Shown here piece by piece: positions 1 through 9,141 of a DNA stretch of 64,000 bases. How positions within the stretch are numbered: position 1 is the first letter of the stretch; every line of letters begins with the position of its first letter. The notes below the pieces were generated by a model that was not told the origin of the DNA, did not search any database, and saw nothing but the letters and a program-made list of their open reading frames with translations. A program made the position numbers and the translations under genes. Source of the DNA: Streptomyces sp. NBC_01465 (lineage in GTDB: Bacteria; Actinomycetota; Actinomycetes; Streptomycetales; Streptomycetaceae); NCBI RefSeq assembly GCF_036227325.1, contig NZ_CP109467.1, forward strand, positions 8,556,001-8,620,000. Reading direction: 5' to 3'.

Positions 1-2
1 TG

Positions 3-1022
3 CTGCGCTATCTCACGGAACGACTGCCCATCATGATCACGCCGAGCTGGGTGCGGACCCGGATCCAGCCCATCGCCGTCCGTGACGTCCTGCGCTATCT
101 CGTGGGGTGCGCCGCGCTGCCGGACAGTGTCAATCGCAGCTTCGACATCGGTGGTCCCGACGTCATCACCTATCGGGACATGATGCGCCAGTACGCCACA
201 GTCGCCGGCCTGCCGCATCGCCTCATCGTGCCCGTACCGGTCCTGACGCCGCGCTTGTCCAGCCACTGGATCGGACTGGTCACTCCCGTCCCCCGCTCGA
301 TCGCCAGGCCGCTCGCCGAATCGTTGCGGCATGAAGTCGTCTGCGACGAACACGACATCGCCCAGTACGTGCCCGATCTCCCCGGCCGGCCGCTGCCCTT
401 CACGCGGGCTCTCGAACTCGCGCTCCGGAAGGTCCAAGACGCCCAGGTCGCCACCCGTTGGTCCTCCGCGGCCCTGCCCGGCGCACCGAGCGACCCATTG
501 CCCACAGATCCCGACTGGGCCGGCGGCAGCCTGTACACGGATCGTCGTGAGCGGACCGTGGACGTCTCGACGCAGGATCTGTGGCGCGTCATCGAGGGCA
601 TCGGAGGTGACAACGGTTGGTACTCCTTCCCGCTGGCCTGGGCTGTGCGGGGCTGGTTGGACCGCCTTGTCGGCGGCGTCGGGCTGCGCCGCGGCCGACG
701 CGACGCACTCTCTTTGAGAGTGGGGGACTCGCTCGATTTCTGGCGTGTCGAAGAGATCGAGCCAGGTCGTCTGCTGCGGTTGCGCGCGGAAATGCGACTA
801 CCCGGTCTCGCCTGGCTCGAGATGGGCGCGGATCGCGATGTCCATGGCCGTACGCGCTACTGGCAGCGGGCCGTCTTCCATCCCCGCGGATTGCTCGGGC
901 ACGCGTACTGGTGGAGCGTCGCCCCTTTCCATTCCGTCGTCTTCGGCGGTATGGCGCGCAACATCACCCGGGCCGCGACCCAGGCGGCGGGGGCCGATGG
1001 AGCTCGTCAGGCCCGCCCCTGA
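3..1022 (+). CDS. SDR-family NAD(P)-binding protein with C-terminal DUF2867 domain (5' partial)
   Basis: The reading frame is open to the left edge (it reads LRYLTERLPIM before the first in-window Met at 33), so the N-terminal Rossmann part lies outside the window. What remains is the C-terminal half of an extended atypical SDR (NmrA/YbjT-like; FDIGGPDVITYRDMM is typical of nucleoside-diphosphate-sugar epimerase-like members). It is followed by a DUF2867/SRPBCC-like region with WYSFPLAWAVRGWLD near its start and HPRGLLGHAYWW near its end. This two-domain architecture is common in actinobacteria, usually annotated as SDR family oxidoreductase; the substrate is unknown. It converges on the GntR gene, with only 12 nt between the stop codons, and no hairpin is evident there. 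Confidence 0.85.
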   Translation: MRYLTERLPIMITPSWVRTRIQPIAVRDVLRYLVGCAALPDSVNRSFDIGGPDVITYRDMMRQYATVAGLPHRLIVPVPVLTPRLSSHWIGLVTPVPRSIARPLAESLRHEVVCDEHDIAQYVPDLPGRPLPFTRALELALRKVQDAQVATRWSSAALPGAPSDPLPTDPDWAGGSLYTDRRERTVDVSTQDLWRVIEGIGGDNGWYSFPLAWAVRGWLDRLVGGVGLRRGRRDALSLRVGDSLDFWRVEEIEPGRLLRLRAEMRLPGLAWLEMGADRDVHGRTRYWQRAVFHPRGLLGHAYWWSVAPFHSVVFGGMARNITRAATQAAGADGARQARP

Positions 1023-1034
1023 GCGGCGGGTCGG

Positions 1035-1832
1035 TCAACAGGTGGTTTGACGGGCCGCCGATGGTCCGGTGCGTACTGGCGTCTCATATTCGAGCGTGAT
1101 GGTTTGCCACGTGTCGGTGAAGCCGATGTCGGTGAGAGTCAGCAGGCGCCCCTGCTGATCATGCAGGTATCGGCGGATGCTGATCGGTGGCTGGGCCGCG
1201 AAGGCATGAGGTGGTGCACTGCGGGTGAAAGTGACTGCTTCGCGGGCGACAGCGGAGAGTCCCGCGCGGTCCATCCACAGGTCGAGCAGCATCAGGTCGG
1301 GGGCGGTGACCGGCAGTGGCCTCCTGAGATAACGGGCAAGCTCTGGAACGGCTCTGATGCAGTGGGCGGTGAAGTAGGTGACGGTGTCGTGCATGCTCTC
1401 GCCCGCTGCGTTGAGCGTTCGGTGATGGTGGATCAGCGTCCTCTGTCCGGGTGAGAGTTCCAGGATCAGGGCCAGGTCGGGTGGAACGGACGCGGCGAAG
1501 ACACGTCCCTCGCCGGTTCCGGGAGCGAAGGCAAGGAGTGCGGGGGGCTGCGCCCTGCCGGTCCGCTGATCGCCGGTGTGTGATTCCTCGGGGGACCGGT
1601 ACCCGGTCGCATGGGTGCCGCGCCGGTCGGTGACCACTAAGCCCTGTTCTCGCAGGAGTTGCAGTGCGGCCCTGATGGTCTGACGGTTGACGCCGAATGT
1701 CGTGGCGAGGGTCCGTTCCGCCGGAAGGCTGGAATGAGCTGCGATGCTGCCGTCTTTCATCTCTTGGGCGAGGTGCGCGGCTATCCGTTGGTAGGTGGGC
1801 AGGGAAGCGCGCCGGGGACCGAGGTGTGGCAC
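1035..1832 (-). CDS. GntR-family transcriptional regulator, HutC/UTRA subfamily
   Basis: A 265-residue DNA-binding regulator. The N-terminal winged helix-turn-helix (about residues 10-75) contains the family signature ERTLATTFGVNRQTIRAAL followed by LREQGLVV. The C-terminal part (about 95-250) looks like a UTRA ligand-binding domain, ending LTDIGFTDTWQTITLEYE. HutC-type regulators usually sense small sugar or amino-acid derived effectors and bind GTnTAnAC-like palindromes. One such palindrome sits 66 nt upstream of the start, at 1898-1913, so autoregulation is plausible. The next genes are a secreted polysaccharide-binding protein and a sugar ABC operon, but the effector cannot be read from the sequence. 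Confidence 0.9.
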   Translation of the reverse strand: MPHLGPRRASLPTYQRIAAHLAQEMKDGSIAAHSSLPAERTLATTFGVNRQTIRAALQLLREQGLVVTDRRGTHATGYRSPEESHTGDQRTGRAQPPALLAFAPGTGEGRVFAASVPPDLALILELSPGQRTLIHHHRTLNAAGESMHDTVTYFTAHCIRAVPELARYLRRPLPVTAPDLMLLDLWMDRAGLSAVAREAVTFTRSAPPHAFAAQPPISIRRYLHDQQGRLLTLTDIGFTDTWQTITLEYETPVRTGPSAARQTTC

Positions 1833-1897
1833 GGGACCTCTCTCACATTGCAGGTACGGACGGTAACTGTGTGTGCGGAATGCGCAACGAACCTAAC

Positions 1898-1913
1898 ATT
1901 GGTCTATACCTTT
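1898..1913. promoter_or_regulatory. DasR/HutC-like operator
   Basis: ATTGGTCTATACCTTT lies upstream of the GntR gene. Its core GGTCTATACC (1901-1910) is a near-perfect palindrome that fits the HutC-type GTnTAnAC pattern. It matches 12 of 16 positions of the DasR-responsive element consensus as remembered (AGTGGTCTAGACCACT). It may be the autoregulatory site of the adjacent GntR protein or a true DasR target; sequence alone does not separate these. Confidence 0.55.
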
Positions 1914-1988
1914 GCGGAAGAGGTAACGCTCGGCGGGCACCGGCCTGCGGCGAAGTGCCCGTCGCGGACTTCACGGCCGCGGGTACGG

Positions 1989-2028
1989 GCGGCGGCGTCG
2001 GTTCCGGGTCGAGGGGCGACGCCGCCGC
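1989..2028 (-). terminator. Hairpin downstream of the DUF4832 gene
   Basis: A perfect 12-bp inverted repeat, GCGGCGGCGTCG (1989-2000) and CGACGCCGCCGC (2017-2028), with a 16-nt loop. It begins 20 nt beyond the stop codon of the minus-strand DUF4832 gene. There is no clear U tract, which is common for actinobacterial terminators. Confidence 0.6.
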
Positions 2029-2047
2029 AGTGTGGTGGGGTACGGGA

Positions 2048-4051
2048 TCAGCTCACGGTGATCTTGTCGATGTCCGGTGCCCAGCCGGAGGGGTTGGCGA
2101 TCGTGAGGGTGTTGTTTGTGCCCGCGCTCAGATTCATGCTCACCGTTGTCGTTCCGGGGGTGGTCCAGTCGGTGGTCGGGCTGAAGTCGACGGTCTGGGG
2201 AGTGCCGCCATTGGCTTTGACCGTGGCGGTGCGTGAGGCCTGGGAGGCGTAGTGGAGGGTGATGACGTGTGTGCCGCCGGTTCCGCCGTCGACGTGGTTG
2301 AAGGTGAGGGTGGCGCCGTTGCCGATGTAGCCGACCTTGCTGCCGCCCGAGCAGCCGTCACAGGTGGCGGTGGCGGCGCCGCCGGTGAGTGTGTTGGCCG
2401 GGGCTTCGGCTTCGTAGCTCGTCGGACCGGGGGTCTGGCCCGAGCCGACGGTCATCCCGCCCAGATCGAGCCATCCGTCGCTGTTCTGGCCGGTGTTGGC
2501 GAAGCGAAGCTTCTTGGCGTTGGGGCTGATGGTCTCCAGCGGGTTCTTGACCTTCATGACGAGCTGGTAGCCGCCGGTGTTCAGCCCGGAGAGGTCGACG
2601 GACGTGTCGAAGTACTGGGGATAGCCGTAGTCGAGGTAGGTGGGGTCGGATCCCACTCCCCAGTCCGGGAATGCGCGGATCTTGGTGGGCATGACTTTGC
2701 GCAGGTCCCAGGGTGTGTCCCAGGTCTTGACGACGTTGCCTGGCGAGTCCTTGAGGCCGAGGCTGACCGTCCAGGGGTAGTAGAACGGTGCGACACCGGT
2801 GTTGGCGATCTGCACGCCGACCTTGGTGGTGCCCTGTGCGGTGTCGTGGAAGTAGGCGTTCTTGACGCTGAGGTTGTAGCCCATCAGCCGTACTGCGGCT
2901 GCCACGTTGGGATCGGTGGGGGAGTAGCCGGAGCTGCCCTCATTGATCTTCCAGGTGGTGTGTTCGAGTTCGATGCACGCCTTCATGTTGTCCACGGAGC
3001 CGGAACCGCCGGGCCAGGCGTTGAAAGCGGTGGACTGGATCTCGGGGCGTACCTCGCCGCCCATCGATGCCGTGGTCCACCGGTTCTCGACTCCGTGCTC
3101 GACGGCTTTCTGTAGTTGTGCCCAGGGGGCTCCGCCCATGGACTGCGGCAGGGTGACGCCTTGCGCGGGGTCGCCCTCGCGGTAGCAGAAGGAGTCGTCG
3201 TGATAGCCGATGGCCGGCAGGCTGTCGGCGGCTCCGCCCGCGGAGTCGGCGTAGCGCAGTTCCAATCTGGTGTGGGTGAACGCGCTGTTGTACGCGTTGA
3301 TGATCTCAGCGGCGTGGGCGTCGGTGGGCATGTAGTTGGGGTACGAGTCGCTGGTGGTGTCGGTGTCGTAGGGCCAGGTGTGCCACTCGCCCCACAGTCC
3401 GATCAGGCCCAGGTGGATGTAGCCCAGGCGCGGATCGCCGTCGTAGCGTGCGCCGAAGGCGGCGATGAAGTTCTTGAGGGCGTCCAGCAGATAGGGGCTG
3501 TTGTAGTCGGGGCTGGTGGTGTTCCAGTAGGCGTTGGTGCGGTTGTCGACGTGCCCGGCGAAACAGGGCGGGATGGCGTTGGCGGGGTGGCTGCCTGTGC
3601 CTCCGGGGTACTCCATGTACAGGCGGATCGCGGCCTGGTTCCCCGCCGCGGCAATCGCGTTGAGCGTGCTGTCCAGGGCGTCCCAGTTGTAGTCGCCGCA
3701 GTTGGAAGCGTTGTCCATGACTTCTGACAGGCCGAAGTAGCCCCACGTCAGCGAGTGCGGGTAGCCCGTGTTCTGGTCGCTGCCGGGCTGGTAGAAGCGC
3801 GCGAATCCCTTGAGCGGGTTGTCCAGCGGCGCGTCCCCGGCGGCCAGGGCGTGGGCGGGGAGCGTGGGGTCCGGGCTCGGGCCGGGCGCGGGGCGGTCGG
3901 GAGCGCCCTGCGCGGATGCGATCCGTGGACTGCCCGTGGCGGTGGGGGCGGTACGGGCACCGGCGGGGAGCGCTGTCAGGGCTACCGCGAGGGCCGCGGC
4001 ACAGAGAGCGGTGAGCAGCTCTCGGCCGCGTCTGGACGTGAACGTGCGCAT
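2048..4051 (-). CDS. Secreted DUF4832 (TIM-barrel-like) protein with C-terminal carbohydrate-binding module
   Basis: A 667-residue exported protein. The start at 4051 is chosen because ACGGAGG lies 7 nt upstream and the next residues form a signal peptide (basic MRTFTSRRGRE, then an Ala/Leu-rich core ending near ALPAGA). The mature N-terminal region has DNPLKGFARFY, GYFGLSEVM, NQAAIRLYMEYPG and GLIGLWGEWHTW, characteristic of DUF4832/DUF4874 glycosidase-like barrels. The last 130 residues, from SYEAEAPANTLTGGA to WAPDIDKITV, look like a CBM6/CBM35-type module. It is divergent from the sugar ABC operon, so it probably binds or trims an extracellular glycan whose fragments the operon imports. 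Catalytic activity of DUF4832 proteins is not established. Confidence 0.82.
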   Translation of the reverse strand: MRTFTSRRGRELLTALCAAALAVALTALPAGARTAPTATGSPRIASAQGAPDRPAPGPSPDPTLPAHALAAGDAPLDNPLKGFARFYQPGSDQNTGYPHSLTWGYFGLSEVMDNASNCGDYNWDALDSTLNAIAAAGNQAAIRLYMEYPGGTGSHPANAIPPCFAGHVDNRTNAYWNTTSPDYNSPYLLDALKNFIAAFGARYDGDPRLGYIHLGLIGLWGEWHTWPYDTDTTSDSYPNYMPTDAHAAEIINAYNSAFTHTRLELRYADSAGGAADSLPAIGYHDDSFCYREGDPAQGVTLPQSMGGAPWAQLQKAVEHGVENRWTTASMGGEVRPEIQSTAFNAWPGGSGSVDNMKACIELEHTTWKINEGSSGYSPTDPNVAAAVRLMGYNLSVKNAYFHDTAQGTTKVGVQIANTGVAPFYYPWTVSLGLKDSPGNVVKTWDTPWDLRKVMPTKIRAFPDWGVGSDPTYLDYGYPQYFDTSVDLSGLNTGGYQLVMKVKNPLETISPNAKKLRFANTGQNSDGWLDLGGMTVGSGQTPGPTSYEAEAPANTLTGGAATATCDGCSGGSKVGYIGNGATLTFNHVDGGTGGTHVITLHYASQASRTATVKANGGTPQTVDFSPTTDWTTPGTTTVSMNLSAGTNNTLTIANPSGWAPDIDKITVS

Positions 4052-4172
4052 GGTCAACCTCCGTAGGGGCGACTGCAGTTGGACAGCCCGGCGGCCGGGG
4101 CGAAGCCGGGTCGGCATGGGGTGGGCCATCACTGCAGGACATGGCCGGATCTCGTTCTGTTGTGCGCCAGCA

Positions 4173-4211
4173 TTGACAAAGTTTCACTGGTGCACATCAA
4201 TATGTGTGCAC
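4173..4211 (+). promoter_or_regulatory. Putative promoter and repressor-type palindrome upstream of the ABC operon
   Basis: A consensus TTGACA hexamer (4173-4178) lies 84 nt before the permease start. About 15 nt beyond its 3' end is the imperfect palindrome TGCACAT (4191-4197), CAAT, ATGTGTG (4202-4208), flanked by two GTGCAC hexamers (4190-4195, 4206-4211). The palindrome would overlap the -10 region, a usual place for a sugar-operon repressor. The -10 itself is weak, so only the -35 and the palindrome are secure. Confidence 0.45.
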
Positions 4212-4261
4212 AGCGCTCCACTGGCAAGAGGTGCGGCGCAGATCTCTTCGGAGGCGTAACC

Positions 4262-5215
4262 ATGGGCGCCAACACGACAGTTGCGCCGCCGCGCCGACGC
4301 GTCGGCATCCGCACGGAGAAGAAGGGAGGCGCCGGACGGCCTCGCAAAGTCCGCGACGACCGCAGGGCGGCCTGGCTGTTTCTGGTTCCGGCCCTGGCCG
4401 GTTTCGGGTTGTTCTATGCGTACCCGACGGTGCGCGGTGTCTACTACTCGCTCACCGACTACAGCCTGCTGGGCGCACCGAACTTCACCGGCACGGACAA
4501 CTACCGGCACCTGATAGGCGACGAGCAGTTCTGGAACGCGCTCAAGGTCACCGGGTACTACGTCGCGCTCAACATCGTTTCGCAGACCGTCCTGGCCCTC
4601 GGCCTCGCGACTCTGATGCACCGGCTGACCCGCTCGGTCGCACTGCGCGCCATGCTGCTCGTCCCCTGGCTGGTGCCCAACGTCTCCGTCGGCCTGCTGT
4701 GGATGTGGATGCTCGATGCCAATCTCGGCTTCGTCAACCACATCCTCGACGCACTCGGCATGGGGACCACCGGCTTCCTCACCTCACCGACGTGGGCGAT
4801 GCCCACCGTCGCCGGCATCAACACCTGGGCCTACACCGGATACACGGCACTGCTCCTGTACGCCGGGATGCTGCAGATCCCCCAACACCTCTACGAGAGC
4901 GCGACCTTGGACGGAGCGGGGGAGTGGCGCATGTTCACCCGCATCACCCTGCCGCTGCTGCGCCCGGTCCTGGCTTTGGTGCTGGTGGTCTCCCTGATCG
5001 GCTCGTTCCAGATCTTCGACACGATCGCCGTCACCACCAAGGGCGGCCCGGTCAGTTCCACACGGGTCATCTACTTCTATATCTACGAACAGGCCTTCAC
5101 GAACTTCCACATGGGCTACGCCTCGGCGATCGCCGTGGTCCTCGCGCTGCTGCTCGGCGTACTGACCGCAGTACAGATGCGCCTGCTGCGTGCTTCCCGC
5201 TCGGACCTGGCCTGA
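4262..5215 (+). CDS. Carbohydrate ABC transporter permease (MalF/LacF type)
   Basis: A 317-residue inner-membrane permease of a CUT1-type sugar importer. The start at 4262 has GGAGG ending 6 nt upstream; an in-frame extension to 4079 runs through the promoter region and was rejected. After a basic cytoplasmic tail there are about six membrane segments, beginning AWLFLVPALAGFGLFYAYP. The EAA loop that docks the ATPase is visible as YESATLDGAGEWRMFTRITLP (the motif proper is about residues 215-235). The second permease begins 9 nt downstream and the binding protein follows. No ATPase gene is present. In Streptomyces such importers usually share the MsiK ATPase encoded elsewhere. Confidence 0.93.
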   Translation: MGANTTVAPPRRRVGIRTEKKGGAGRPRKVRDDRRAAWLFLVPALAGFGLFYAYPTVRGVYYSLTDYSLLGAPNFTGTDNYRHLIGDEQFWNALKVTGYYVALNIVSQTVLALGLATLMHRLTRSVALRAMLLVPWLVPNVSVGLLWMWMLDANLGFVNHILDALGMGTTGFLTSPTWAMPTVAGINTWAYTGYTALLLYAGMLQIPQHLYESATLDGAGEWRMFTRITLPLLRPVLALVLVVSLIGSFQIFDTIAVTTKGGPVSSTRVIYFYIYEQAFTNFHMGYASAIAVVLALLLGVLTAVQMRLLRASRSDLA

Positions 5216-5224
5216 GGAGTGACC

Positions 5225-6145
5225 ATGACCCAAGAGCGCATCCGCATCCGCATCCGCACCCGTGCCCGCGCCCGCCTCTCACCGGGCCGAGTGGCCGCCT
5301 GGGCGGTGATGATCGCCGTACTGGTGGCGACGGTCTTCCCCTTCTACTGGATGATCCGCACCGCCCTGACGCCGGCGGCCGACATCTACTCCGATTCCAC
5401 CGGCCTCGTCCCGCACCACCCCACCATGATCAACTTTCTGCGGGTGCTGGGGCTGACCAGTCAGGAGGAGGCGCGGGCCGCCGGCGGCTCGGGTGCGCAG
5501 GTGGACTTCCTGCGCTACCTGCTCAACTCCGTGGTCTACAGCGGTCTGATCGCCGTCCTGCAGACGCTGTTCTGCGCGATGGCCGGCTACGCCTTCGCCC
5601 GGCTGCGCTTCCCCGGCAGGGACGCGGTCTTCGGCGTGCTCATCGCCGCACTCATGGTTCCGCCGATCTTCACCGTGCTGCCCAACTTCGTCCTGGTGAA
5701 GGACCTCGGCTGGATGAACACCTTCGCGGGCATGGTGGCTCCGAGCGTGCTCATGACGCCCTTCGCGGTGTTCTTCCTGCGGCAGTTCTTCCTCTCCATC
5801 CCCCGCGAGGTGGAAGAGGCGGCCGTCCTCGACGGGGTGGGCGCCTGGGGCATCTTCTGGCGGGTCGTCATGCCCATGAGCCGCGGACCGCTCATCACCA
5901 TCGGGCTCACCACCACGGTGTGGGCCTGGAAGGACTACCTCTGGCCGCTGCTGACCGGTCGTGAGGAAGAGACCCGCGTACTGACCGTCGCACTCGGCAT
6001 CTTCCAGCAGCAGTCGCCCAACACCCAGCCCGACTGGACCGGACTGATGGCCGGATCGGCGCTCTCCGTCCTGCCCGTCCTCGTCCTGCTGATCGTGTTC
6101 GGCCGACGGCTCGTCGAATCGCTCAACTTCACCGGCATCAAGTAG
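5225..6145 (+). CDS. Carbohydrate ABC transporter permease (MalG/LacG type)
   Basis: A 306-residue partner permease of the same importer. The ATG at 5225 is preferred over the GTG at 5219 because GAGGAG lies 5 nt upstream. It begins with a strongly basic stretch of repeated Arg-Ile-Arg codons, then membrane segment AWAVMIAVLVATVFPFYWMI. The EAA loop EEAAVLDGVGAWGIFWRVVMP is near residues 205-225, and the C-terminus LVESLNFTGIK resembles the G-x-K end typical of MalG proteins. Gene order permease-permease-binding protein with short spacers indicates one operon. Confidence 0.93.
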   Translation: MTQERIRIRIRTRARARLSPGRVAAWAVMIAVLVATVFPFYWMIRTALTPAADIYSDSTGLVPHHPTMINFLRVLGLTSQEEARAAGGSGAQVDFLRYLLNSVVYSGLIAVLQTLFCAMAGYAFARLRFPGRDAVFGVLIAALMVPPIFTVLPNFVLVKDLGWMNTFAGMVAPSVLMTPFAVFFLRQFFLSIPREVEEAAVLDGVGAWGIFWRVVMPMSRGPLITIGLTTTVWAWKDYLWPLLTGREEETRVLTVALGIFQQQSPNTQPDWTGLMAGSALSVLPVLVLLIVFGRRLVESLNFTGIK

Positions 6146-6217
6146 CGCCGGCGTCTCCGCGAACAGCACCGCTCTCAGCAACTCCTGCGTCATTCCGATC
6201 CAGAGAGGTCACTCACG

Positions 6218-7567
6218 ATGAGATCCACCCACCTGCGGGCCGGCGCGGCCCTGCTCTGCCTGGCCGCCACCTCCACCCTCGTCTCCTGCGGGAGCTCCGA
6301 CGACACGGCCGACGGGCGTACGACCCTGAACTACTGGCTGTGGGACGACAAGCAACTGCCCGCCTACCAGGACTGCGCGACCGCCTTCCACAAGGCCAAC
6401 CCCGACATCACCGTCAAGATCACGCAGACCGCCTGGGCGCAGTACTGGCAGAACCTCACCACCCAGCTGACCGCCGGTGAGGCCCCGGACGTGTGGACCG
6501 ACCAGAGCACCTACTATCCGCAGTTCGCCGCCAGCAACCAGCTCATGGACCTGCAGCCCCTGGTGGACCGGGACAAGGTGGATCTGACTGCCTACCAGGC
6601 AGGCCTCGTCGGCACCTGGGTCAAGGACGGCAAGCGCTACGGGCTGCCGAAGGACTGGGACACCATGGCCCTCGTCTACAACACCACCATGCTCAAAGCC
6701 CAGGGTGTGGATGCCGCCCAGCTGAAGGACCTGACCTGGAACCCCTCCGACGGCGGCACTCTCGAGCAGGCGATCGCCAAGGCCACCGTCGACTCCAAGG
6801 GCCGCAACGGCCTGGATCCCGCCTTCGACAAGAATCACGTGAAGACCTACGGGTTCCTCGCCGAGTGGAACGACGGGTCCCAGGGCCAGAACGGCTGGGG
6901 CGATCTCGCCGCCTCGAACGGCTTCACCTACCTGGACAAGAACCCCTGGGGCACGCACTACAAGTACGACGACCCCAAACTCGCCGAGACCATCGCCTGG
7001 TTCAAGCACCTGATCGACAAGGGCTACACGCCCCGCCTCGACAAGCAGTCCACCGTCGCCAACTCCGAACTGCTGATCGCGGGCAAGGGCGCCATGACGG
7101 TGGCGGGCTCCTGGACCATCTCCACCTTCACCGACCCGAAGGTGCAGCAGAAGCTCGCCTTCGCGCCGCTGCCCACCGGTCCGCAGGGCCGCAAGAGCGC
7201 CATCAACGGCCTGTCGGACGCCATCTGGTCCGGCACCAAGCACAAGGAACAGGCCTGGAAGTGGGTCAAGTTCCTCGCCTCGCCCGACTGCCAGAACCTG
7301 GTCGCCGACCGGGCCGTCGTCTTCCCCGCGCTCAAGAGCGCCACGCAGAAGGCGCTCGCCGTACACAAGGCAAAGGGCCACGACGTGAGCGTCTTCACCG
7401 ATGCGGCCGCCGCGAAGAACGGCACCTTCATGCTGCCCGTCACCGACCACGGAACCGAGATCAATCCCCTCGTCCAGGACGCCATCCAGTCGGTGATGCT
7501 CGGCCGGGCGCAGCCCGACGCAGCGCTCAAGGACGTCAACGACAAGGTCAACGGCCTGTTCAAGTAG
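6218..7567 (+). CDS. Extracellular sugar-binding lipoprotein of the ABC importer
   Basis: A 449-residue solute-binding protein (bacterial extracellular solute-binding family 1). The N-terminus is a lipoprotein signal peptide with lipobox LVSC, lipidated Cys at residue 24. TTLNYWLWDD and FHKANPDITVKI open the first lobe, PDVWTDQSTYYPQF is the hinge-region signature, and KGAMTVAGSWTI lies in the second lobe. It captures the substrate outside the membrane for the two permeases just upstream. The alpha-galactosidase 45 nt downstream suggests an alpha-galactoside such as melibiose, raffinose or a galactomannan fragment; this is inferred from context only. Confidence 0.93.
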   Translation: MRSTHLRAGAALLCLAATSTLVSCGSSDDTADGRTTLNYWLWDDKQLPAYQDCATAFHKANPDITVKITQTAWAQYWQNLTTQLTAGEAPDVWTDQSTYYPQFAASNQLMDLQPLVDRDKVDLTAYQAGLVGTWVKDGKRYGLPKDWDTMALVYNTTMLKAQGVDAAQLKDLTWNPSDGGTLEQAIAKATVDSKGRNGLDPAFDKNHVKTYGFLAEWNDGSQGQNGWGDLAASNGFTYLDKNPWGTHYKYDDPKLAETIAWFKHLIDKGYTPRLDKQSTVANSELLIAGKGAMTVAGSWTISTFTDPKVQQKLAFAPLPTGPQGRKSAINGLSDAIWSGTKHKEQAWKWVKFLASPDCQNLVADRAVVFPALKSATQKALAVHKAKGHDVSVFTDAAAAKNGTFMLPVTDHGTEINPLVQDAIQSVMLGRAQPDAALKDVNDKVNGLFK

Positions 7568-7612
7568 TCGCTCGCCCCCTTTCGTTCACCCCTTCCTCAC
7601 GCAAGGAGATCC

Positions 7613-9115
7613 ATGGTCCAGCTCCTGGAACTCGGCGGGCGCACTGTCGCCGTCGAGCTCGAAGGCGACGCACCGCCCGAAGCCGTCGACGGCGGACTGC
7701 TGCTGCCCCCGGGCAGGGTGGCCCTGCTGCACGGGCTGGGAGACGACGCGCACTTCTACCGCCACGGACACAACTCCTGGAGTCCGTGCGGTTGGCGCCG
7801 GCTCACCGAAACCCCGTTGCGCATCGAGAGCGCGGAACGCCGCCTCACTGCCGACGACACCGTGTGGGACGACCCCGCCCGCCACCACTCCTCCGCCGTT
7901 GCCGCCCTCCAGGGAGCCGACGGGCAGGTGCTGCTGCTCGGCGCGCTCGGCCTCGACATAGCGCGCCTGACCGCGGACGGGAACACCCTGGCAGGGTGGT
8001 ACGAGCGCGAAGGTGCGCCGTGGTTCCTGGCGTACGGCAGCGAGGAGGAGGTTTTCGCCGCCTACGCCCGCCACCTCGCCACCCGCCTGGGGCGCAGCGG
8101 CAAGCGCGCGGGCAATGTCTGGTGCAGTTGGTACGCGTACTACGAGAACATCACCGAGGAACAGCTCACGAAGGACATCACCGCACTGCGCGGCCTGCCC
8201 TTCGACGTCGTCCAGGTCGACGACGGCTGGGAACACCTGGTGGGCGACTGGGAACCCAACGCCAAATTCCCCTCCGGGATGCGCGCCCTGGCCGACCGGA
8301 TCACGGACGCGGGACTGCGCCCCGGTCTGTGGATCGCCCCCTTCATCCTCCACCCCGCCTCCCGCACCGCCCGGGAGCGGCCGGACCTGCTGCTGCGCGA
8401 CGACCGGGGCGATCCGGTGGTCGCCGGCCACAACTGGGGCACCGGGTACTGGGCGCTCGACCTGACCAGGCCCGCAGCGCAGGACCACCTGCGGGAGATG
8501 ATCCGACGGGTCGTCCACCAGTGGGGTTTCACCTATCTCAAGCTCGACTTCATCGGTGCCGGTGCGGCTCCGGGAGCGCGCCTCGTCGACATGGGCCGGG
8601 AGGAGACGTACCGGCTCGGACTGCGGATCATCAGGGAAGAAGCGGGCGCGGACGCCTATCTGCTCGCCAGCGGCGCCCCGCTTCTGCCGTCACTCGGTCT
8701 GGCCGACGGCATCCGCTCCGGCCCCGACGTCGCCCCGCTGTGGGAGCACTACGCGACACAGGACCCCTCCGACGCGCTGGCCCGCAACGCCGTCGTGAAC
8801 ACCCTGCACCGGCTGTGGCAGACGCCGCTGGTGGAGGTGGACCCGGACGTCGTCTACTTCCGAAGCCGCCTCAACCTGCTGACCGAGCAGCAGCAGGCAT
8901 GGCTCCGCGACCTCGCCGACGTGTGCGGCTTCCGGGCGATCTCCGATCCGCCCGGGTGGCTGCACCCCGACGAACTCGAGGCGATGACCGCGTACTTGAC
9001 CGTACGACCGCAGGTGCGCAGGCTCGGCCGCTACCGGTTCGCGCTCGACGGACGCGAGGTGGACTTCACCGCAGCGGTCTCACCCGATGCGGAACAGCGC
9101 TATCCGATTGCGTGA
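7613..9115 (+). CDS. GH36-family alpha-galactosidase
   Basis: A 500-residue cytoplasmic glycosidase of clan GH-D. WCSWYAYYENITE (about 170-182), the DDGW motif (203-206) and GLWIAPF (238-244) outline the TIM barrel. YLKLDF supplies the nucleophile Asp312 and GIRSGPDVAP the acid/base Asp372, as in characterised GH36 enzymes. It lacks a signal peptide, so it would hydrolyse imported alpha-galactosides inside the cell. At about 500 residues it is shorter than the 700-residue GH36 enzymes with a large N-terminal beta-sandwich; a reduced version of that sandwich seems to occupy residues 1-140. The ATG follows AAGGAG with an ordinary spacer. Confidence 0.9.
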   Translation: MVQLLELGGRTVAVELEGDAPPEAVDGGLLLPPGRVALLHGLGDDAHFYRHGHNSWSPCGWRRLTETPLRIESAERRLTADDTVWDDPARHHSSAVAALQGADGQVLLLGALGLDIARLTADGNTLAGWYEREGAPWFLAYGSEEEVFAAYARHLATRLGRSGKRAGNVWCSWYAYYENITEEQLTKDITALRGLPFDVVQVDDGWEHLVGDWEPNAKFPSGMRALADRITDAGLRPGLWIAPFILHPASRTARERPDLLLRDDRGDPVVAGHNWGTGYWALDLTRPAAQDHLREMIRRVVHQWGFTYLKLDFIGAGAAPGARLVDMGREETYRLGLRIIREEAGADAYLLASGAPLLPSLGLADGIRSGPDVAPLWEHYATQDPSDALARNAVVNTLHRLWQTPLVEVDPDVVYFRSRLNLLTEQQQAWLRDLADVCGFRAISDPPGWLHPDELEAMTAYLTVRPQVRRLGRYRFALDGREVDFTAAVSPDAEQRYPIA

Positions 9116-9141
9116 CCTCGACAGCCCGCACGACACCACCA

